A stretch of DNA of 50,904 nt from contig JAQXSW010000026.1 in NCBI GenBank assembly GCA_029219165.1, positions 1-50,904 on the forward strand, in the 5' to 3' direction. Positions 33,474 through 43,100 of the stretch are shown here, in pieces. Position 1 is the first letter of the stretch; each line of letters starts with the position of its first letter. The stretch comes from Oscillospiraceae bacterium. Its GTDB lineage: Bacteria > Bacillota > Clostridia > Oscillospirales > Acutalibacteraceae. Position numbers and translations under genes: made by a program. A model generated the notes under the pieces. The model worked only from the letters and a program-made list of their open reading frames with translations, did not search any database and had not been told where the DNA came from.

Positions 33474-35861
33474 TTATTTACCTCTTTTTGCATTGATTTT
33501 ATCTGTTATTTTTCCTGCAAGACCATCTGCAGTAATAAAGTACATACGTGAACCAAAATCAGAAAACATGCGGATATCTTCTGAAAAACCGGTTCCTGAA
33601 AAGGCTGGTTTTATGTGCATACCACCATACATAAGTGCACTGCCATAAGCCTTACAGTCTTCAGTCTCTCCAGGCATTTTATAAAGTCTAGATGCAATAT
33701 TAATAAGAAGACCATTGTTCTTTATGTGTATTGGCGACACAGCATTTAATAAGTCGCCAAATGTTTTTAAGTTTACTCTTGGACCATTTCCCGTGAAGTT
33801 ATACATAATTTCCGGATTCAGCCCACGTGGATAAACCGGACCGGAAACAGTGTTTGGCTGTGCAAGTTCTTGCATGAGCATTAATACGGCTGTCTTTTTG
33901 TCGCGGCTTACAACCGTCCACTCGTGGAGGTTATCCTTGCGTCCACGGTAAAAGTCGCCGTATTGGAACAGCTCTCTGTACTGTTTGTACAGCTTAACCT
34001 GTTTCTTTATTTCCATAATTGCAGCAAGCCCCATATCATTTAGGTTACATTCGTAACCTAAAACACCAAAAGCTGCAACATTGAACCTTGTATCCATTGG
34101 CGTGGTACGCAACGTTTGATGGTTAGGGCAAGAGGATACATGTGCAGTTACAGTTGACATTGGATAACCATAACTGTAATTAGTCATCATTTTTACACGG
34201 CATAGTGCATCCGTATTGTCACTTGCCCAAATTTGCGGGAAGTAACAAAGCATTCCCAGGTCAAACCTGTTTCCTCCGGAAGCACATCCCTCAAAGAGTA
34301 TATGAGGGAATCGCTTTGTAAGTTCCTCCATAATTCTATAGAAGCCAATATAATAAAGATGAAATACTTCAGACTGTTTATCAGCAGGAAGAGCAGAAGA
34401 ATAGACGTCTGAGAATATCCTATTCATATCCCATTTGACATATGAAATATCTGCACTACTGAAAACATTTGACATTGCAGAAATAATGTAGTCCTGAACA
34501 TCTCGTCTGGTAAGGTCAAGTATTCTTTGATTTCTGCCCTCGGAATGTGGCTTATTTGGAATACCAAGAGCCCAATCAGGATGCTCATGGAACAATTTAC
34601 TGTTTGCATTGACCATTTCCGGTTCAACCCAAATACCAAAGTCTAGCCCCTGAGCTTTTATTTTATCTGCAAGGCCGGAAACTCCGTGTGGAAGCTTCTT
34701 CTCATTATAGTACCAGTCACCAAGTGAAGTAGTGTCATTGTTTCTTTCGCCAAACCAACCGTCATCCATTACAAAGAGTTCAATTCCCGCAAGCTTTGCA
34801 GCCCTTGAAAGACGCACCAAACTTCTTTCATTAATGTTGAAATAGTTTGCCTCCCAACTGTTAAGAAGCACCGGCCTTGGTTTGTTTTTCCACTCCCCAC
34901 GAACAATGTGGTTTCGAACAAATTTGTGCATATTATGGCTCATACCACTTTCTCCGAGGTCAGAAAAAGTCATAACTGCTTCAGGAGATTCAAATGCCTC
35001 ACCGGGACCTACACAAACCTCAAAGAATTCAGGATTAATACCTGAAACAAATCTGGTTTTACCATAAGCTGACACAGAAAGTGCCTCATAATGGTTGCCA
35101 CTGTATACAAGGTTGAATCCGTAGCATGAACCAAACTCCTCAGTTGTATCTGGTTTTTCAACCATTACAAAAGGATTGGAACGGTTTGAAGAAGTGCCGG
35201 CAAATGAAGAATTTACATGTTTTCCGGAAGAGACCAACGTATCAGAGCGATCCATTTCCCTTGCCCAAGCACCACCGAATGTTACGAACTTATACCCGGC
35301 ATCCTCAAAATCTATTTGAGTACTCATAAGTTTAGAGACTTTTATTTCGTAATTTGATCTGTTTATTACTTTTGAGCATCTTGTAATTACATTACACTTT
35401 TCATATACAGTGTACGTAATTTCAAGTTCTATGTTATAGTAGGGATCCTTTAGAACAACGGTTAAATTCTCTGCCTTTTCTCCATAGGAAGATGGAAGTG
35501 TTTTAAGTTTTGGTCCGCCAACACCGGATTTTGCACTTTGAAATTTAAAGTCAGATGTAATGCCTCCATCGGCGTGCTTAATTATAACAAAGGGATCTCT
35601 TATGTCTCCCTTTCCGTATGAAGATACTTCCATGGGAATATCTTCAAGGGCAGTCGACAAATGATCCTGGTCATAACTTATGGCATTTCCTGGTGCAAAG
35701 GCACGAACGGCGCAAAGAGACTTAAGGCCGTCAGCAGTTGCTGCAACATCTATACGTTTTCCATAATAAACGTGTTCAAGTTGCCCGGTTTCCAAAACTC
35801 TAAATGCGTATGTTGTATTGTTAGTATGTAAGATATAACCGTTTTCTATTTCAAGAATCAT
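33474..35861 (-). CDS. alpha-galactosidase, GH36
   Basis: A 795-residue cytoplasmic GH36 enzyme without a signal peptide, expected to release galactose from raffinose-type sugars or melibiose. An N-terminal beta-sandwich spans about 1-325. The barrel carries LFVMDDGWFG, nucleophile D478 in YVKWDMNR and acid/base D548 in WASDNTD, the same spacing as in well-studied Bacillus-group GH36 enzymes. CASGG (526-530) binds substrate. It lies between metY and metA, 21 bp and 3 bp away, with no sugar transporter nearby. Confidence 0.93.
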   Translation of the reverse strand: MILEIENGYILHTNNTTYAFRVLETGQLEHVYYGKRIDVAATADGLKSLCAVRAFAPGNAISYDQDHLSTALEDIPMEVSSYGKGDIRDPFVIIKHADGGITSDFKFQSAKSGVGGPKLKTLPSSYGEKAENLTVVLKDPYYNIELEITYTVYEKCNVITRCSKVINRSNYEIKVSKLMSTQIDFEDAGYKFVTFGGAWAREMDRSDTLVSSGKHVNSSFAGTSSNRSNPFVMVEKPDTTEEFGSCYGFNLVYSGNHYEALSVSAYGKTRFVSGINPEFFEVCVGPGEAFESPEAVMTFSDLGESGMSHNMHKFVRNHIVRGEWKNKPRPVLLNSWEANYFNINERSLVRLSRAAKLAGIELFVMDDGWFGERNNDTTSLGDWYYNEKKLPHGVSGLADKIKAQGLDFGIWVEPEMVNANSKLFHEHPDWALGIPNKPHSEGRNQRILDLTRRDVQDYIISAMSNVFSSADISYVKWDMNRIFSDVYSSALPADKQSEVFHLYYIGFYRIMEELTKRFPHILFEGCASGGNRFDLGMLCYFPQIWASDNTDALCRVKMMTNYSYGYPMSTVTAHVSSCPNHQTLRTTPMDTRFNVAAFGVLGYECNLNDMGLAAIMEIKKQVKLYKQYRELFQYGDFYRGRKDNLHEWTVVSRDKKTAVLMLMQELAQPNTVSGPVYPRGLNPEIMYNFTGNGPRVNLKTFGDLLNAVSPIHIKNNGLLINIASRLYKMPGETEDCKAYGSALMYGGMHIKPAFSGTGFSEDIRMFSDFGSRMYFITADGLAGKITDKINAKRGK

Positions 35862-35882
35862 ACTAAGTCCTCTAATTCATAA

Positions 35883-37172
35883 TTAGATTTTTTCAAGAGC
35901 CTGAGCAATATCGTCTATTAAGTCCTGTGCATTCTCAAGACCGCAAGAGAAACGTACAAGATCGCCAGGTACACCTGCTGCAATAAGTTCTTGTTCGTTC
36001 ATCTGTCTATGTGTTGAGCTTGCAGGATGAAGACAACATGTTCTTGCATCTGCAACGTGTGTTTCAATTGCTGCTACCTTTAAATTCTTCATGAACTTTT
36101 CAGCAGCAGGTCTGCCACCCTTAACCCCAAAGCTTACTACACCGCATGTGCCGTTTGGCATATACTTCTTTGCACGCTCATAGTATTTGTTGCTTTCAAG
36201 GCCTGCATAGTTAACCCATTCAATCTTCTCATGTGATTCAAGGAACTGTGCAACCCGAAGAGCGTTTTCGCAGTGGCGCTGCATTCTAACGTGAAGACTT
36301 TCAAGGCCGAGGTTCAGAAGATAGGCACTCTGTGGTGACTGAACTGAACCTAAGTCACGCATGAGTTGAACAGTTGCCTTTGTAATGTAAGCGCCGGCAA
36401 GTCCAAAACGCTCTGTATATGTAACACCATGATAACTTTCGTCCGGGGTACAGAGGCCCGGGAATTTGTCCGGATATTTAGTCCAGTCAAACTTGCCGGA
36501 GTCAACAATGCATCCTCCGACAGCAGAACCGTGTCCATCCATATACTTTGTTGTTGAGTGAGTTACAATATCTGCGCCCCACTCAAAAGGACGACAGTTA
36601 GCCGGTGTTGCAAATGTATTGTCAATAATAAGTGGAACACCGTGTGCATGGGCTGCATTTGCAAACTTCTCAATATCAAGAACAGTTAGTGCAGGATTTG
36701 CAACTGTCTCTCCAAATACAGCCTTTGTATTTGGTCTAAATGCAGCATTTAGTTCTTCTTCTGTACAATCAGGATCTACAAATGTGAATTCAATACCCAT
36801 TCTCTTCATTGTTACAGCAAAGAGGTTGTATGTTCCGCCGTAAATTGAAGAAGAAGATACAACATGGTCCCCACAAGATGCAATATTAAATACTGAATAA
36901 AAAGATGCAGCCTGTCCTGAACCTAAAAGCATTGCAGCAGTACCGCCCTCAAGAGCAGCAATTTTTGCAGCAACTGTATCACAAGTTGGATTTTGAAGAC
37001 GTGAATAGAAATATCCTGAAGCTTCAAGATCAAAGAGTGCACCCATGTCCTCACTTGTATCGTATTTAAAAGTTGTACTTTGAATAATTGGAACTTGTCT
37101 TGGTTCCCCGTTTCCCGGAGTGTAACCACCTTGAACACAAACAGTTTCAAAGCGAAGATTTTCATTTGCCAT
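35883..37172 (-). CDS. metY: O-acetylhomoserine sulfhydrylase (MetY, PLP-dependent)
   Basis: A 429-residue Cys/Met-metabolism PLP enzyme that makes homocysteine from O-acetylhomoserine and sulfide. The N-terminus (RFETVCVQGGYTPGNGEPRQ) and VPIIQSTTF are typical. The PLP lysine is in HSTTKYMDGHGSAVGG. The C-terminus RFSCGLENAQDLIDDI matches the family. The start is the ATG behind AAAGGA, ten codons into the longest frame. The gene follows glnS by about 20 bp. Confidence 0.95.
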   Translation of the reverse strand: MANENLRFETVCVQGGYTPGNGEPRQVPIIQSTTFKYDTSEDMGALFDLEASGYFYSRLQNPTCDTVAAKIAALEGGTAAMLLGSGQAASFYSVFNIASCGDHVVSSSSIYGGTYNLFAVTMKRMGIEFTFVDPDCTEEELNAAFRPNTKAVFGETVANPALTVLDIEKFANAAHAHGVPLIIDNTFATPANCRPFEWGADIVTHSTTKYMDGHGSAVGGCIVDSGKFDWTKYPDKFPGLCTPDESYHGVTYTERFGLAGAYITKATVQLMRDLGSVQSPQSAYLLNLGLESLHVRMQRHCENALRVAQFLESHEKIEWVNYAGLESNKYYERAKKYMPNGTCGVVSFGVKGGRPAAEKFMKNLKVAAIETHVADARTCCLHPASSTHRQMNEQELIAAGVPGDLVRFSCGLENAQDLIDDIAQALEKI

Positions 37173-37192
37173 TTTTGTCAGTCCTTTATAAG

Positions 37193-38890
37193 TTATTTCC
37201 AACTGGAATTTAAGTCTACTGTTCTATTGAATATAATTTTTTCATCTGTTGAATACTTATCTACCGTGTAGTACCCCTTGCGCATAAACTGGAATACATC
37301 GCCCACTTTAAGGCCATTTAGAAGCGATTTATCCACTACAGCATTTTGAAGTATTTCAAGTGAATTTGGATTTAAGTATTCCTTAAGTTCATGCGAATCA
37401 TCTGAAGGATTTTCCACATTGAAAAGTCTGTCATAAAGACGAACTTCAACCATAGAGGCTGTTTCTTTAGAAACCCAGTGAATTGTTCCGCGAACCTTAC
37501 GCCCGTCAGGAGTTTCTCCTCCTCTTGATTCAGGGTCATATGTGCAGTGAAGACAAGTAATGTTACCGTCGTCGTCCTGCTCATAAGAATTACAGGTAAT
37601 GTAGTATGCGCTCTTAAGTCTGACTTCATTACCCGGAAAGAGTCTAAAGTACTTCTTAACAGGCTCTGCCATAAAGTCATCCTGCTCAACATATATTTCA
37701 CGTGAGAAAGTTATTTTTGATGTGCCGAGTTCAGGCTTATTCGGATGAATTGGTGTTTCAATTATTTCTGTCTTTCCCTCAGGGTAGTTGTCAATTACAA
37801 CCTTAAGCGGACGAAGTACAGCCATTGCACGTGCTGCATTCTCATTAAGATTATCACGTACACATGCCTCAAGGAGGCCAAAATCAACAATGCTGTATGC
37901 CTTAGAAACACCTATTCTGTCACAAAAATCTCGGATGGCAGCTGCCGGGAATCCACGGCGGCGCATACCGGAAATTGTAACCATACGAGGGTCATCCCAA
38001 CCGTCTACATAACCATTGTTTACAAGATAAAGTGAACGGCGCTTAGATGTTACACAGTAGTTTAAGTTTAGTCTTGCAAACTCAATCTGTCTTGGCTGTG
38101 TCTGACCTAATGTTTCAGCAACCTCACACTCATTGAGCACCCAATCATAAAGAGGTCTATGATTTTCAAACTCAAGTGAGCAAAGCGAATGTGTAACACC
38201 CTCTTTTGCATCTTCTAGTGGATGTGCAAAATCATACATAGGATATACACACCACTTGTCACCCTGTCTGTAATGTGAAAGATGTGCAATTCTGTAAATA
38301 ACAGGATCTCTCATATTTATGTTTGGTGAAGACATATCGATTTTTGCACGAAGAACTCTTGTGCCATCCGGGAATTCACCATTTGTCATTCTTTCAAAGA
38401 GTTCTAAATTCTCTTCAACAGTTCTATCCCTGTATGGACTATTCTTTCCCGGCTCTGTAAGAGTACCACGGTACTCTCTCATTTCATCAGGAGACAAATC
38501 ACATACAAATGCCTTACCCTTTTTAATGAGTTTTATTGCACACTCATACATGAAATCAAAGTAGTCTGACGCATAGAGGGTTTCCGGAAGCTCTTCCCCA
38601 ACAAGCCACTCAATATCCTCACGAATTGACTCAGCATACTCAATGTCTTCCTTACCCGGATTTGTATCGTCAAGGCGAAGATTAAATGTGCCATCATATT
38701 TCTTCTTTGTAGCCCAATTAATGCAAATGGCCTTGGCATGTCCTATATGAAGATAACCATTCGGTTCAGGCGGAAAACGAGTTTGAACATGGTCGTATAT
38801 TCCATTTTCCAAGTCCTCATCTATAAAATCATGAATGAAGTTATTCTGAATTTCTGTAGTTTCTTCAACATTTTTAATTTCTTCTGCCAT
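37193..38890 (-). CDS. glnS: glutaminyl-tRNA synthetase
   Basis: A 565-residue class I synthetase that charges tRNA-Gln directly. RFPPEPNGYLHIGHAKAICI is the HIGH motif, and CVTSKRRSLYLV holds the KMSKS-like loop. The C-terminal half (YYITCNSYEQDDDG, GTIHWVSKETA) is the GlnRS beta-barrel anticodon domain. The start is the ATG behind GGGAG within the last codons of gltX; one base separates the gltX stop from it. Most Firmicutes use the GatCAB route instead, so direct charging here is notable. Confidence 0.95.
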   Translation of the reverse strand: MAEEIKNVEETTEIQNNFIHDFIDEDLENGIYDHVQTRFPPEPNGYLHIGHAKAICINWATKKKYDGTFNLRLDDTNPGKEDIEYAESIREDIEWLVGEELPETLYASDYFDFMYECAIKLIKKGKAFVCDLSPDEMREYRGTLTEPGKNSPYRDRTVEENLELFERMTNGEFPDGTRVLRAKIDMSSPNINMRDPVIYRIAHLSHYRQGDKWCVYPMYDFAHPLEDAKEGVTHSLCSLEFENHRPLYDWVLNECEVAETLGQTQPRQIEFARLNLNYCVTSKRRSLYLVNNGYVDGWDDPRMVTISGMRRRGFPAAAIRDFCDRIGVSKAYSIVDFGLLEACVRDNLNENAARAMAVLRPLKVVIDNYPEGKTEIIETPIHPNKPELGTSKITFSREIYVEQDDFMAEPVKKYFRLFPGNEVRLKSAYYITCNSYEQDDDGNITCLHCTYDPESRGGETPDGRKVRGTIHWVSKETASMVEVRLYDRLFNVENPSDDSHELKEYLNPNSLEILQNAVVDKSLLNGLKVGDVFQFMRKGYYTVDKYSTDEKIIFNRTVDLNSSWK

Positions 38891-38891
38891 T

Positions 38892-40553
38892 TTATTTCTC
38901 CCACGCAGCAATTGCTGCATCTATTCTCTTGTTTATTTCTTCTTTACCCAGAATCTTCATAATAAAATAAAGATCCGGTGTATTGGTTCTGGAAGTTAAG
39001 CTTACACGAATTATTGTTGAAACATCTCCAACATGACCCTTGAATGCGTCCGGATTTACCTTATACTCCTTTACATTAGGAGTAAAGCCAAGTGGCTCAC
39101 AAAGAGCTTTCATTCTTCCAAACCAAGTATCTTTGTCATCATTTAAGTCATAAACATCTTTATACGTCTTAAGAACTTCTACAGCATCAGTTCTATTTAT
39201 GTTTTCAGGTAGAACACTGTAGTCAGCCTTATATAGTTCATTATAGAAATATGCAACATATTCAGGAACGTCAGACCATTTTGCAAGGTCCTTACGAGGT
39301 TTAGGATTTTCTCTGTCAATATTTAAGATGTTTCTAGCTTTTACCTCATCAGCCTTCAAAAGATTGTAGAAATCCTTATTGTAACATTCAGCCCATGAAA
39401 GCGTATGAGAAAGAACCCAGTCCGCATTCTTTTCACAAATGACATTCTTAGAAATATCATTAAATTTCATAAGATCAAATAAAGCACCTGAAACACTCAT
39501 CTTTTTAAGGTTGAATGGGAATTCAGAAAGCTCTGCTGACTTATTTGCTCTTCTCCAGTCTTCAAAGTTTGAGTTTGCAAGTGTGTAAAGATATTCAAGA
39601 ACTGATTCTTTTGGATAGCCTTGTTCTGAATAAAACTCAACTGCAGCCTCTGGGTCTTTTCTCTTTGAAAGTTTACGTTTATTTCCTTCATCAAGTTTCA
39701 TGATAGGAGCAATATGAGCATACTTTGGAACCTTAAAGCCACAGGCTTTAAAAAGTTGAATATGAGTAGGTACAGATGAGATCCATTCGTCTCCTCTAAC
39801 TACGTGAGTTGTTCTCATAAGATGGTCATCTACACAGTGTGCAAAATGATATGTTGGAATTCCGTCTGTCTTAAGGAGAACAATATCAACTATATTTTCA
39901 GGCATTTCAATTTTGCCTTTAATCATATCGTCAAAAATAATTTTTCCGTCCTCACGACCCGGGCTTCTAAGACGAAGTACATAAGGCACGCCCTTTTCAA
40001 GGTTTTCTTTTACTTCGTCATATGAAAGGTTCCTACACTTTGCATATTCTCCATAATATCCGGGAAGTACACCTTGTGCCTCCTGCTTGTCACGAATTTC
40101 CTGTACCTCTTCTGCAGTGCAGAAACAAGGATAAGCAAGTCCGCGAAGTACTAAGGCTTTTGCAAAGCACTGATATATTTCAGCACGCATTGACTGTGTA
40201 TATGGTCCATAGTTTCCAGACTCTGATCCAATGCCGGTAACACCCTCTGTAACATCAATGCCAAAATCATTAAGACCCTTAACTATTCCGGATACACCGT
40301 CTACAACCTCACGCTTTTTATCTGTGTCCTCAATTCTAAGATAGAACTGTCCACCTGAAACATCAGCTGTAAGTTTTGAAATAAGTCCTGAAAAAAGACC
40401 GCCAATATGAAGATATCCTGTAGGAGACGGTGCAAATCTTGTAACCCTAGCCCCTTCCGGAAGACCTCTTTCAGGATAGAGTTCTTCATAATATTCTGGT
40501 GTTTTATCAATTCCCGGGAACAAGAGTTCCGCAAGCTTTTCCATTTCTGTCAA
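38892..40553 (-). CDS. gltX: glutamyl-tRNA synthetase
   Basis: A 553-residue class I synthetase for tRNA-Glu. RFAPSPTGYLHIGGLFSG is the HIGH motif, RIEDTDKKR is the conserved active-site strand, and KRKLSKRKDP is the KMSKS motif. The C-terminal helical domain binds the anticodon. The start is a TTG eight bases behind AGGAG; the ATG three codons later is too far from the site. It is the first gene of a five-gene operon. Confidence 0.93.
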   Translation of the reverse strand: MTEMEKLAELLFPGIDKTPEYYEELYPERGLPEGARVTRFAPSPTGYLHIGGLFSGLISKLTADVSGGQFYLRIEDTDKKREVVDGVSGIVKGLNDFGIDVTEGVTGIGSESGNYGPYTQSMRAEIYQCFAKALVLRGLAYPCFCTAEEVQEIRDKQEAQGVLPGYYGEYAKCRNLSYDEVKENLEKGVPYVLRLRSPGREDGKIIFDDMIKGKIEMPENIVDIVLLKTDGIPTYHFAHCVDDHLMRTTHVVRGDEWISSVPTHIQLFKACGFKVPKYAHIAPIMKLDEGNKRKLSKRKDPEAAVEFYSEQGYPKESVLEYLYTLANSNFEDWRRANKSAELSEFPFNLKKMSVSGALFDLMKFNDISKNVICEKNADWVLSHTLSWAECYNKDFYNLLKADEVKARNILNIDRENPKPRKDLAKWSDVPEYVAYFYNELYKADYSVLPENINRTDAVEVLKTYKDVYDLNDDKDTWFGRMKALCEPLGFTPNVKEYKVNPDAFKGHVGDVSTIIRVSLTSRTNTPDLYFIMKILGKEEINKRIDAAIAAWEK

Positions 40554-40598
40554 TTCAAACGCTCCTAAATTTCAAAATAATATAGATATACATCGTCT

Positions 40599-40627
40599 AT
40601 TATATATAAATTACATCTTAATGTAAA
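40599..40627 (-). promoter_or_regulatory. sigma-A promoter of the gltX-glnS-metY-galactosidase-metA operon
   Basis: On the minus strand TTTACA and a consensus TATAAT are spaced by 17 bases, about 45 bases ahead of the gltX start. No T-box or SAM riboswitch is visible in the short leader. Confidence 0.75.
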
Positions 40628-40645
40628 CAAAAAAGCCCCACCGCA

Positions 40646-40674
40646 TTGAAAAAGATTCGACGTTATTATATACT
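40646..40674 (+). promoter_or_regulatory. sigma-A promoter of the acetyltransferase gene
   Basis: TTGAAA and TATACT are spaced by 17 bases, 28 bases ahead of the start codon. It lies back to back with the gltX promoter. Confidence 0.65.
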
Positions 40675-40702
40675 TTATTCAAACAAATTTTGGAGGCACA
40701 AA

Positions 40703-41347
40703 ATGAACCAGCACAAACGACAAAAAAATGGACTACTCTACAAATCAAGTGGCACTATGATAATAGATAGATGGAAAGCAAGATTTCTTTTAAGATTCTA
40801 TAACCGAATGTTACCTTTTGATATGGTTCGCGCTATTATTGTTTACAGGCTTTTAGGGATAAAAGCCGGACTCGGGACATTTTTCGAGCCTCCATTTAGA
40901 TGTGACTATGGTAAGAATATTAAAGTCGGAAAAATGACATACATAAACACCGGATGTACTATTTTAGATACCAATACTGTCTCTATAGGCAACAACGTTC
41001 TCATTGCCCCAAATGTTTCTATTTTTACAGCTGGTCACCCAATAGATCCGGAAATTCGTAAGACATCATATGAATATGCACTTCCGATAACAATTGAAGA
41101 CAATGTTTGGATTGGTGGCAATTCTATAATTCTGCCGGGTGTAACAATTGGAAAAAATTCTGTAATTGGTGCAGGTTCAGTGGTTACAAAGGATATACCG
41201 GAAAACGTTATAGCTGTAGGAAATCCATGTAAGGTTATCCGAGCAATTACTGATGAAGATAAAAAATATGCTTACAAAGATCAAAAGATAGATTTAAAAG
41301 GATTAATTCGAATTAAAGCACTTGTATTGCTACAGAAATTCATATGA
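40703..41347 (+). CDS. left-handed beta-helix (hexapeptide repeat) acyltransferase, maltose/galactoside O-acetyltransferase-like
   Basis: A 214-residue LbH acetyltransferase. After a helical N-terminus, residues about 70-180 follow the hexapeptide pattern (IGNNVLIAPNVSIFTAGHPI, then IEDNVWIGGNSIILPGVTIG and NSVIGAGSVVTKDIPEN). The catalytic His is in TAGHPID. It would transfer acetyl from acetyl-CoA to a sugar or related hydroxyl; the acceptor is unknown. The ATG lies seven bases behind GGAGG. It stands alone behind its own promoter. Confidence 0.88.
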   Translation: MNQHKRQKNGLLYKSSGTMIIDRWKARFLLRFYNRMLPFDMVRAIIVYRLLGIKAGLGTFFEPPFRCDYGKNIKVGKMTYINTGCTILDTNTVSIGNNVLIAPNVSIFTAGHPIDPEIRKTSYEYALPITIEDNVWIGGNSIILPGVTIGKNSVIGAGSVVTKDIPENVIAVGNPCKVIRAITDEDKKYAYKDQKIDLKGLIRIKALVLLQKFI

Positions 41348-41349
41348 AA

Positions 41350-41379
41350 AAAGCCAGTTCAAAACAATGAACTGGCTTT
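41350..41379. terminator. bidirectional terminator between the acetyltransferase and bioY
   Basis: A perfect 12-bp stem AAAGCCAGTTCA / TGAACTGGCTTT has a 6-base loop and T-rich flanks on both strands. Confidence 0.85.
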
Positions 41380-41383
41380 CATT

Positions 41384-41941
41384 CTATTTACTTTTCATCT
41401 TGTCAATCTGAGGTTTTACTCGCTTTGCAACATACGCAAATATCACCGTTAATATGCCATCTCCAGGTAAGAAAATAAGGAAAAGTGACACAATTGCTTT
41501 TGAGAATGGCATTGGACTATGAAGGTACAAATCCATCATAAGCATACAGTAAACCATACCAAAAATATAACATACCAAAAGACCTGTAAAGCCCGAAACG
41601 ACTAACCTTTTGTATGAGGGATTTTCTTTTTTGTGGGAAATTAAGCCGACAACAAATGCCGCAAAAACAAAACCAATAATATATCCAAATGAAGGCTTAA
41701 GAACATATGATGGTCCCCCGCCTGCTGTAAATATTGGAACACCCATAAGACCTATTGCCATATAAGCAAAAGCTGAAAAAGCCCCAAGCTTTGGGCCAAG
41801 TAACATTCCGGCAAGCATTACCATTGTATATTGAAATGTTATAGGAACAAGTGGCGTAGGTATTTTTATAAACGCTCCAACCGCAATAAGAGCTATAAAA
41901 AGCGCACACAATGCTATTTCATAAATAGATATCTTTTTCAC
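41384..41941 (-). CDS. bioY: biotin transporter BioY (ECF S component)
   Basis: A 185-residue membrane protein with about six helices that binds biotin and works with the shared EcfAT energy module. The BioY core is GGGPSYVLKPSFGYIIGF, and VPITFQYTMVMLAGMLLGPK is the first conserved block. It is divergent from birA across an array of BirA-like half-sites, so it should be repressed when biotin is plentiful. No biotin synthesis genes are nearby. Confidence 0.93.
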   Translation of the reverse strand: MKKISIYEIALCALFIALIAVGAFIKIPTPLVPITFQYTMVMLAGMLLGPKLGAFSAFAYMAIGLMGVPIFTAGGGPSYVLKPSFGYIIGFVFAAFVVGLISHKKENPSYKRLVVSGFTGLLVCYIFGMVYCMLMMDLYLHSPMPFSKAIVSLFLIFLPGDGILTVIFAYVAKRVKPQIDKMKSK

Positions 41942-41953
41942 AAGTCATCACCG

Positions 41954-42039
41954 ATTGTAAAGTTTAAATTTATATATGATTTACAATAATATCATTGTTA
42001 ACACAAATTGTCAATTGAAACAATTGTTAAGTTTACAAT
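41954..42039. promoter_or_regulatory. array of BirA-like operator half-sites between bioY and birA
   Basis: The motif ATTGT(A/T)AA occurs five times: ATTGTAAA at 41954, its reverse complement ending at 41987, ATTGTTAAC at 41994, ATTGTTAAG at 42023 and ATTGTAAAC on the minus strand at 42031-42039. Several form inverted pairs, as expected for a BirA dimer. Position between bioY and birA supports the role. Confidence 0.65.
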
Positions 42040-42091
42040 TAAAATGCAATATGATAAAATCAACGTATATACTTTAGGTTGGAGTGTTATT

Positions 42092-43075
42092 ATGACCAAA
42101 TACAAAGTATTAAAAATACTAAAATCTGCTAAAGGCGAATATGTTTCCGGAGAAAAAATCAGCAACGAAATTGGACTCAGTCGCATGGCTATAAGCACTG
42201 CAGTAAAGTCACTTAGAAATGACGGATACGAAATAGAGTCCATTACAAATAAAGGATATCTTTTAAAAAATAATCCGGATATCCTAAATATTGTTGAAAT
42301 ATCTGAAAACCTTCAATATAAAAGAGATAATATAATTGTATTAGAATCAATAGACTCAACAAATAATTATTTAAAAGAAAACTATAATACTCTGCCAAAC
42401 AAAACAATTGTTGTAAGTGATGAACAGACAATGGGAAAAGGCAGACGTGGTAAAAGGTTTGAGTCGCCTAAAGGAACAGGCATTTATCTTTCATACCTTT
42501 TTAAACCGGAATGTACTCCTTCTGATGTCTCTTCCGTATCCGCTTTGGCTGCCATAGCCACAAAAAAAGCTATAGACTTAACTTGCAACACCAATGTCAG
42601 CATAAAATGGGTAAATGATCTTGTTTTAAATGGGAAAAAAATAACAGGCATTCTAACTGAAATGTCTGTTGAAGCCGAAAGTGGACACATTGAGTATTTA
42701 ATTGTCGGAATTGGAATAAATGTCAACCAAAAGCAAAATGACTTCCCGGATGAATTAAAAGATATTGCGGGATCCATTTTTTCTCAAACCGGAATAAAAA
42801 CTAAAAGAGCAATTATTACAGCAAAATTAATTGAAGAATTGGACAAACTTGCAAACTCAGAATTCAAAGTCAACAAAGACCTTTTGAAAGAATATAAAAA
42901 CTCTTGTATTTCCCTTAACAAGGCTGTTCGAGTTGTTTGCGGCAATGAAAATTATGAAGCATTTGCCACCGATATTAACGAAGATTTTTCTCTAAAAATA
43001 AAACTTTCTACCGGCGCAGAAAAGAATGTCTCAAGCGGTGAAGTATCAGTTCGCGGACTTTATGGCTATGTATAA
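42092..43075 (+). CDS. birA: bifunctional biotin protein ligase / biotin operon repressor BirA
   Basis: A 327-residue group II biotin protein ligase. The N-terminal winged helix-turn-helix (about 1-60, GEKISNEIGLSRMAISTAVK) binds DNA. The ligase core shows the adenylate loop GKGRRGKRFESPKGTG and KWVNDLVLNGKKITGIL. A C-terminal SH3-like domain follows. It attaches biotin to carboxylases and represses bioY. The start is the ATG behind TTGGAG; the in-frame ATG 28 codons earlier lies in the operator region. Confidence 0.95.
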   Translation: MTKYKVLKILKSAKGEYVSGEKISNEIGLSRMAISTAVKSLRNDGYEIESITNKGYLLKNNPDILNIVEISENLQYKRDNIIVLESIDSTNNYLKENYNTLPNKTIVVSDEQTMGKGRRGKRFESPKGTGIYLSYLFKPECTPSDVSSVSALAAIATKKAIDLTCNTNVSIKWVNDLVLNGKKITGILTEMSVEAESGHIEYLIVGIGINVNQKQNDFPDELKDIAGSIFSQTGIKTKRAIITAKLIEELDKLANSEFKVNKDLLKEYKNSCISLNKAVRVVCGNENYEAFATDINEDFSLKIKLSTGAEKNVSSGEVSVRGLYGYV

Positions 43076-43100
43076 GAAAAGTTGATAAATATGAAAAGCA

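Noticed and set aside
40554-40646. T-box leader before gltX, and a SAM riboswitch for the met genes
   Set aside because: The leader is under 60 bases, with no T-box sequence or riboswitch stems; the met genes have no own leader.
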